Source: Hyphomicrobiales bacterium (GTDB lineage Bacteria > Pseudomonadota > Alphaproteobacteria > Rhizobiales > Beijerinckiaceae). Taken from it: a DNA stretch of 5,600 nucleotides. Position 1 is the first letter of the stretch, and every line of letters begins with the position of its first letter. The notes under the pieces were generated by a model that was not told the DNA's origin, searched no databases, and saw nothing but the letters and a program-made list of their open reading frames with translations. The stretch is from NCBI GenBank assembly GCA_028290085.1, contig JAQGKN010000670.1, forward strand, positions 1 through 5,600, written 5' to 3'. Positions 3,920-5,600 of the stretch are shown piece by piece. The position numbers were made by a program, and so were the translations under genes.

Positions 3920-4294
3920 TCAGGCTGTTGGCCGGGCTCCCGCCACTGCTTCGTGCAGGCTTTCCAGCACCTGAATTTCCGAAAACGGCTTGTCGAGCCA
4001 TTGCGCAGCGCGCAATTCGTCGTTCTTGGCCATGGATTTTGGAAAGCCCGAGACAACGACGAAGGGGATGCCCAGCTCGCTCAAACGGTGGGCGGTTGCG
4101 CCACTCGTCCCGTCAGCGATGTTGAAGTCAATGAGCGCAACGTCTGGCCGCGCCTGCTCGAGATATTCGAGGGCGAGACGATTCGTGCGGAAGGGGCCGC
4201 CGACCGACCAGCCCTCATCCTCCAGCATCATTTCAATCAGGGACGAGACGAATGCCTCGTCTTCAAGAACCAGAACCAACAAACCCTTGGACAT
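3920..4294 (-). CDS. Single-domain response regulator (receiver protein)
   Basis: From the ATG at 4294 the minus strand encodes a 124-aa stand-alone receiver. Glu11-Asp12-Glu13 (VLVLEDEAF) form the acidic pocket, Asp56 (VALIDFNIADG) is the phosphoacceptor, Ser82 (IPFVVVSGF) is the switch residue and Lys102 sits in LDKPF. The site is therefore complete. The IPFVVVSGF segment again resembles FATGUY-type alphaproteobacterial receivers. There is no output domain, so it probably signals by protein contact. GGGG about 7 nt upstream supports the start; the frame is open further upstream, but that sequence is the complement of intergenic DNA. The layout matches the receiver at 1048-1407 (same Asp56 numbering), so the two may be distant paralogues. 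Its kinase is not identifiable; the truncated sensor at 4980 is a candidate only by proximity. Confidence 0.93.
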   Translation of the reverse strand: MSKGLLVLVLEDEAFVSSLIEMMLEDEGWSVGGPFRTNRLALEYLEQARPDVALIDFNIADGTSGATAHRLSELGIPFVVVSGFPKSMAKNDELRAAQWLDKPFSEIQVLESLHEAVAGARPTA

Positions 4295-4367
4295 CGGAAG
4301 CCCCACGAACGGCCAAGCAAACGAAGCATCGCTTGTTTCAGGAATCCGGCAAGGCACCGTTGGATAT

Positions 4368-4413
4368 TTTTTGCAAAAAGGCCCACGGTTTCTCAGCCAA
4401 GCTTTAGGCTTGG
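4368..4413. terminator. Hairpin between the DUF6894 and response regulator genes
   Basis: CCAAGC (4397-4402), TTTAG and GCTTGG (4408-4413) make a 6-bp stem with a 5-nt loop, 25 nt after the DUF6894 stop on the minus strand. A further AT palindrome TTTTTGCAAAAA (4368-4379) follows in that direction. The run of T is not directly after the stem, so termination would be weak. It may instead lie in the leader of the response-regulator mRNA. Confidence 0.35.
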
Positions 4414-4437
4414 TACGTTTGTGGACGCGTTGTGCCG

Positions 4438-4662
4438 TCAGTGCAGAGCTGAGCAGAGGTGGGTCAGGGGTACGATGGCCAGCAAGCGGCCGATATCGTC
4501 CGTCACTTCGTACCGGTCGAAGGACAGGATGGGGCACATTTCCGCATCCGTCGCTGCGATGCGGATCACCTGCATGACAGCGTCGAGGTCGGGCAATTCC
4601 ATTCCATCGATATCGGGCCGCAGGACGGCTCCCATTCGAAGATGCATGTGAAAGTGAGCCAT
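4438..4662 (-). CDS. DUF6894-like small protein
   Basis: From the ATG at 4662 the minus strand encodes 74 residues: MAHFHMHLRMGAVLRPDIDG, MELPDLDAVMQVIRIAATDA and, near the end, DRYEVTDDIGRLLAIVPLTH. This matches the familiar rhizobial pattern of DUF6894 (M.R[YF][FY]FH.R.G, D.EG.ELPDL.AA..EA, and E..D..G..L..VPF near the end). Members are short cytoplasmic proteins of unknown function that occur in many copies in Bradyrhizobium and Methylobacterium. The family's usual N-terminus fits the ATG at 4662, although no Shine-Dalgarno is seen there. A GTG at 4731 in the same frame would add 23 residues (hydrophobic and alanine-rich, encoded in part by five GCG triplets) and has GGGAG 12 nt before it. 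The gene reads toward the response regulator at 4294 on the same strand. Confidence 0.8.
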   Translation of the reverse strand: MAHFHMHLRMGAVLRPDIDGMELPDLDAVMQVIRIAATDAEMCPILSFDRYEVTDDIGRLLAIVPLTHLCSALH

Positions 4663-4735
4663 TGTCGCCGCCGCCGCCGCAGAAAGGAACAAGGCCAGAC
4701 AATGTGATTCGCCCGCTTCGTGCAATGACACAGGG

Positions 4736-4757
4736 GTGAGTTTCTCCCGTAACTCAC
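4736..4757 (-). promoter_or_regulatory. Hairpin with an SD-like loop upstream of the DUF6894 gene
   Basis: GTGAGTT (4736-4742) and AACTCAC (4751-4757) pair perfectly over 7 bp. On the minus strand the 8-nt loop reads ACGGGAGA and so presents GGGAG. It lies just before the alternative GTG start at 4731 and 75 nt before the ATG at 4662. It could be an RNA element affecting translation or an operator; both are inference. Confidence 0.35.
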
Positions 4758-4831
4758 AGGCTCGCTCTATAGTTAATAAACCTTGACTTTGTGTCTTGCA
4801 GTTCTTTGCGCGAAAGTCGTGAAACGGGAAT

Positions 4832-4891
4832 GACTTGAGCCGAAAAAGGAAAATCAGGAATCCGCGTGAAGATCGGTGAGTCGCTCAAGTC
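4832..4891. repeat. Inverted repeat GACTTGAGC / GCTCAAGTC
   Basis: Perfect 9-bp arms at 4832-4840 and 4883-4891 are separated by 42 nt, about four helical turns, and lie 90-150 nt before the sensor start at 4980. This suits two operator sites for a looping or dimeric regulator, but one occurrence cannot exclude chance. Confidence 0.35.
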
Positions 4892-4979
4892 TCCGGAACG
4901 TTACGGCCAAGATTGCGATGATATTTCTTAATGCTGACCGTGAGATGATCGCAGTGTGAAGGCTGCCTCTGGATCCGTC

Positions 4980-5600
4980 ATGTCGCAATTGTTCTTGAAT
5001 TCACGCCGATGGAACGCCGGTCTCCGGCCGCGCCTCTATTGCCTGGCACTATTGGCAATTCTGCCGCTGGGCGTGTTTCGTATCATTGAGCGCAGCGCGG
5101 AGGCGGATCAGGCTCTCGCCAGCGCAAACGAGCAGCTTTCGGGCCTCGCGGACCGCGGCGTCAACGCCGCGATGGACGTCATGGAAGACGCGCGAGGTGC
5201 TCTGGAGATCCTTTCGCACGTTCCCGCTGTTCAGACCTACAGCAATCCCGAGTGCCACGACCTCCTGGACAACATTGTCAAAAGCCGGGGCTGGGCGACC
5301 GTGATGACCGTGCTGGACCGGAGCGGCATCGCGCGCTGCTCTACCGGCGCCGAGGTTCTGGGCGTCGATTTTGCGGACAGGCCCTACGTACAGGAGGCCA
5401 TCCTCAACCGGAAGTTCACTGTCAGCGACCTCCTGACGGGACGGCTGACGCACCGCGCGACCATGGCTGCATCAATGCCGGTGATTGTTGCTGGCAACCT
5501 GCGCTCCATGCTCGTCGTCACGCTGGATCTGGAGGAATTCGATCAGGCGTTGTCGCAGATCGAGAAAACCGTGCCGGGCGGCGTCGCCTATCTCAAATAT
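4980..5600 (+). CDS. Membrane sensor protein with periplasmic Cache-like (PDC) domain, C-terminus beyond window
   Basis: The frame from the ATG at 4980 stays open to the window end (207 codons). A basic N-terminus (SRRWNAGLRPR) is followed by a membrane helix at about residues 19-36 (LYCLALLAILPLGVFRII), then a periplasmic segment. Residues about 45-75 form a long helix (QLSGLADRGVNAAMDVMEDA), followed by a PDC/dCache fold with the usual signature: WATVMTVLDRSGIARCSTG, DFADRPYVQEAI, FTVSDLLTGRLTHRATMAAS and MPVIVAGNLRSMLVVTLDL. Such N-termini sense small molecules outside the cytoplasmic membrane and drive histidine kinase, diguanylate cyclase or chemoreceptor output. The output domain is not in the window, so the type is undecided. 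An in-frame GTG at 4956 is an alternative start; GGA 6 nt before the ATG is weak support for 4980. It is divergent from the DUF6894 gene. Confidence 0.85.
   Translation, partial: MSQLFLNSRRWNAGLRPRLYCLALLAILPLGVFRIIERSAEADQALASANEQLSGLADRGVNAAMDVMEDARGALEILSHVPAVQTYSNPECHDLLDNIVKSRGWATVMTVLDRSGIARCSTGAEVLGVDFADRPYVQEAILNRKFTVSDLLTGRLTHRATMAASMPVIVAGNLRSMLVVTLDLEEFDQALSQIEKTVPGGVAYLKY

Larger units (their letters stand above)
4663..4979. other. Divergent intergenic region between DUF6894 and sensor genes
   Basis: These 317 nt hold no convincing gene beyond a possible N-terminal extension of the DUF6894 gene. They contain a run of five GCC/GCG triplets (about 4666-4680), a perfect 7-bp hairpin (4736-4757), an AT-rich stretch (4764-4782) and a 9-bp inverted repeat (4832-4840 and 4883-4891). 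A TTGACT at 4783-4788 has no acceptable -10 at the right distance, so no promoter is assigned. Confidence 0.5.

Noticed and set aside
3905..4651. Long plus-strand frame of 248 aa
   Set aside because: It lies antisense to the response regulator and DUF6894 genes, both clear on the minus strand; the length reflects GC-rich shadow coding.
5049..5453. Minus-strand frame opposite the sensor gene
   Set aside because: Antisense shadow of the Cache-domain coding sequence, which is open through the whole right end.
1..5600. CRISPR array, tRNA, rRNA or riboswitch
   Set aside because: No regularly spaced repeats, cloverleaf-like segments or recognised RNA motifs were seen on either strand.

Overview
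The window reads as accessory chromosomal DNA of a GC-rich alphaproteobacterium, most likely Bradyrhizobium or a close relative in the Nitrobacteraceae. This is inference from the type of small proteins (a DUF6894 protein, stand-alone receiver proteins, short Cys-rich zinc-binding-like proteins, a Crp/Fnr regulator and a relic of an ATP-dependent DNA ligase); no database search was possible. No rRNA, tRNA, CRISPR array or intact transposase is visible.

Layout. A Crp/Fnr-type regulator leaves the window on the left (1-136, minus). An AT-rich stretch with overlapping direct and inverted repeats follows (211-238). Then comes a small Cys-rich protein gene (407-661, plus) whose start codon lies 6 nt after a perfect 25-bp palindrome. 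A convergent hypothetical gene (681-983, minus) is divergent from a single-domain response regulator (1048-1407, plus) that has a good promoter and Shine-Dalgarno. A 60-aa two-CxxC protein (1632-1814) and a 183-aa protein with a possible winged-helix-like C-terminus (1855-2406) follow on the plus strand. A decayed fragment of an ATP-dependent DNA ligase (LigD type; one frameshift and one nonsense codon) occupies about 2420-2628, and a very short ORF resembling the C-terminal module of the 183-aa protein sits at 2803-2934.

At 2957-3225 there is a second, ungapped 269-bp copy of the palindrome plus small-protein cassette found at 371-639. Its protein is 67/78 identical over the shared part. The right edge of this copy coincides with the place where a minus-strand Cys-rich gene (3129-3461) loses plausible C-terminal sequence, and its left edge lies just past the short 2803-2934 ORF. 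This suggests that the cassette was inserted or recombined in here. Upstream of 3129-3461 on the same strand is a 76-codon gene (3482-3712) that has good coding sequence but no ATG/GTG/TTG start; an ACG sits where the start is expected.

The right part holds a second single-domain response regulator (3920-4294, minus), a DUF6894 protein (4438-4662, minus), a 317-nt divergent intergenic region with two inverted repeats, and the start of a membrane-bound sensor with a periplasmic Cache-like domain (4980 to the window end, plus).

How the genes work together is not clear from sequence. The common theme is signalling and regulation: two orphan receivers, a truncated sensor and a Crp/Fnr regulator. 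These are mixed with lineage-specific small Cys-rich proteins in a region marked by duplication and gene decay. The most interesting signal is the duplicated cassette. In both copies a promoter-like pair (TTGAGT, 16 nt, CATACT) encloses the palindrome, the predicted transcription start falls on the ATG, and no Shine-Dalgarno is present. This is compatible with a leaderless, operator-controlled small gene.
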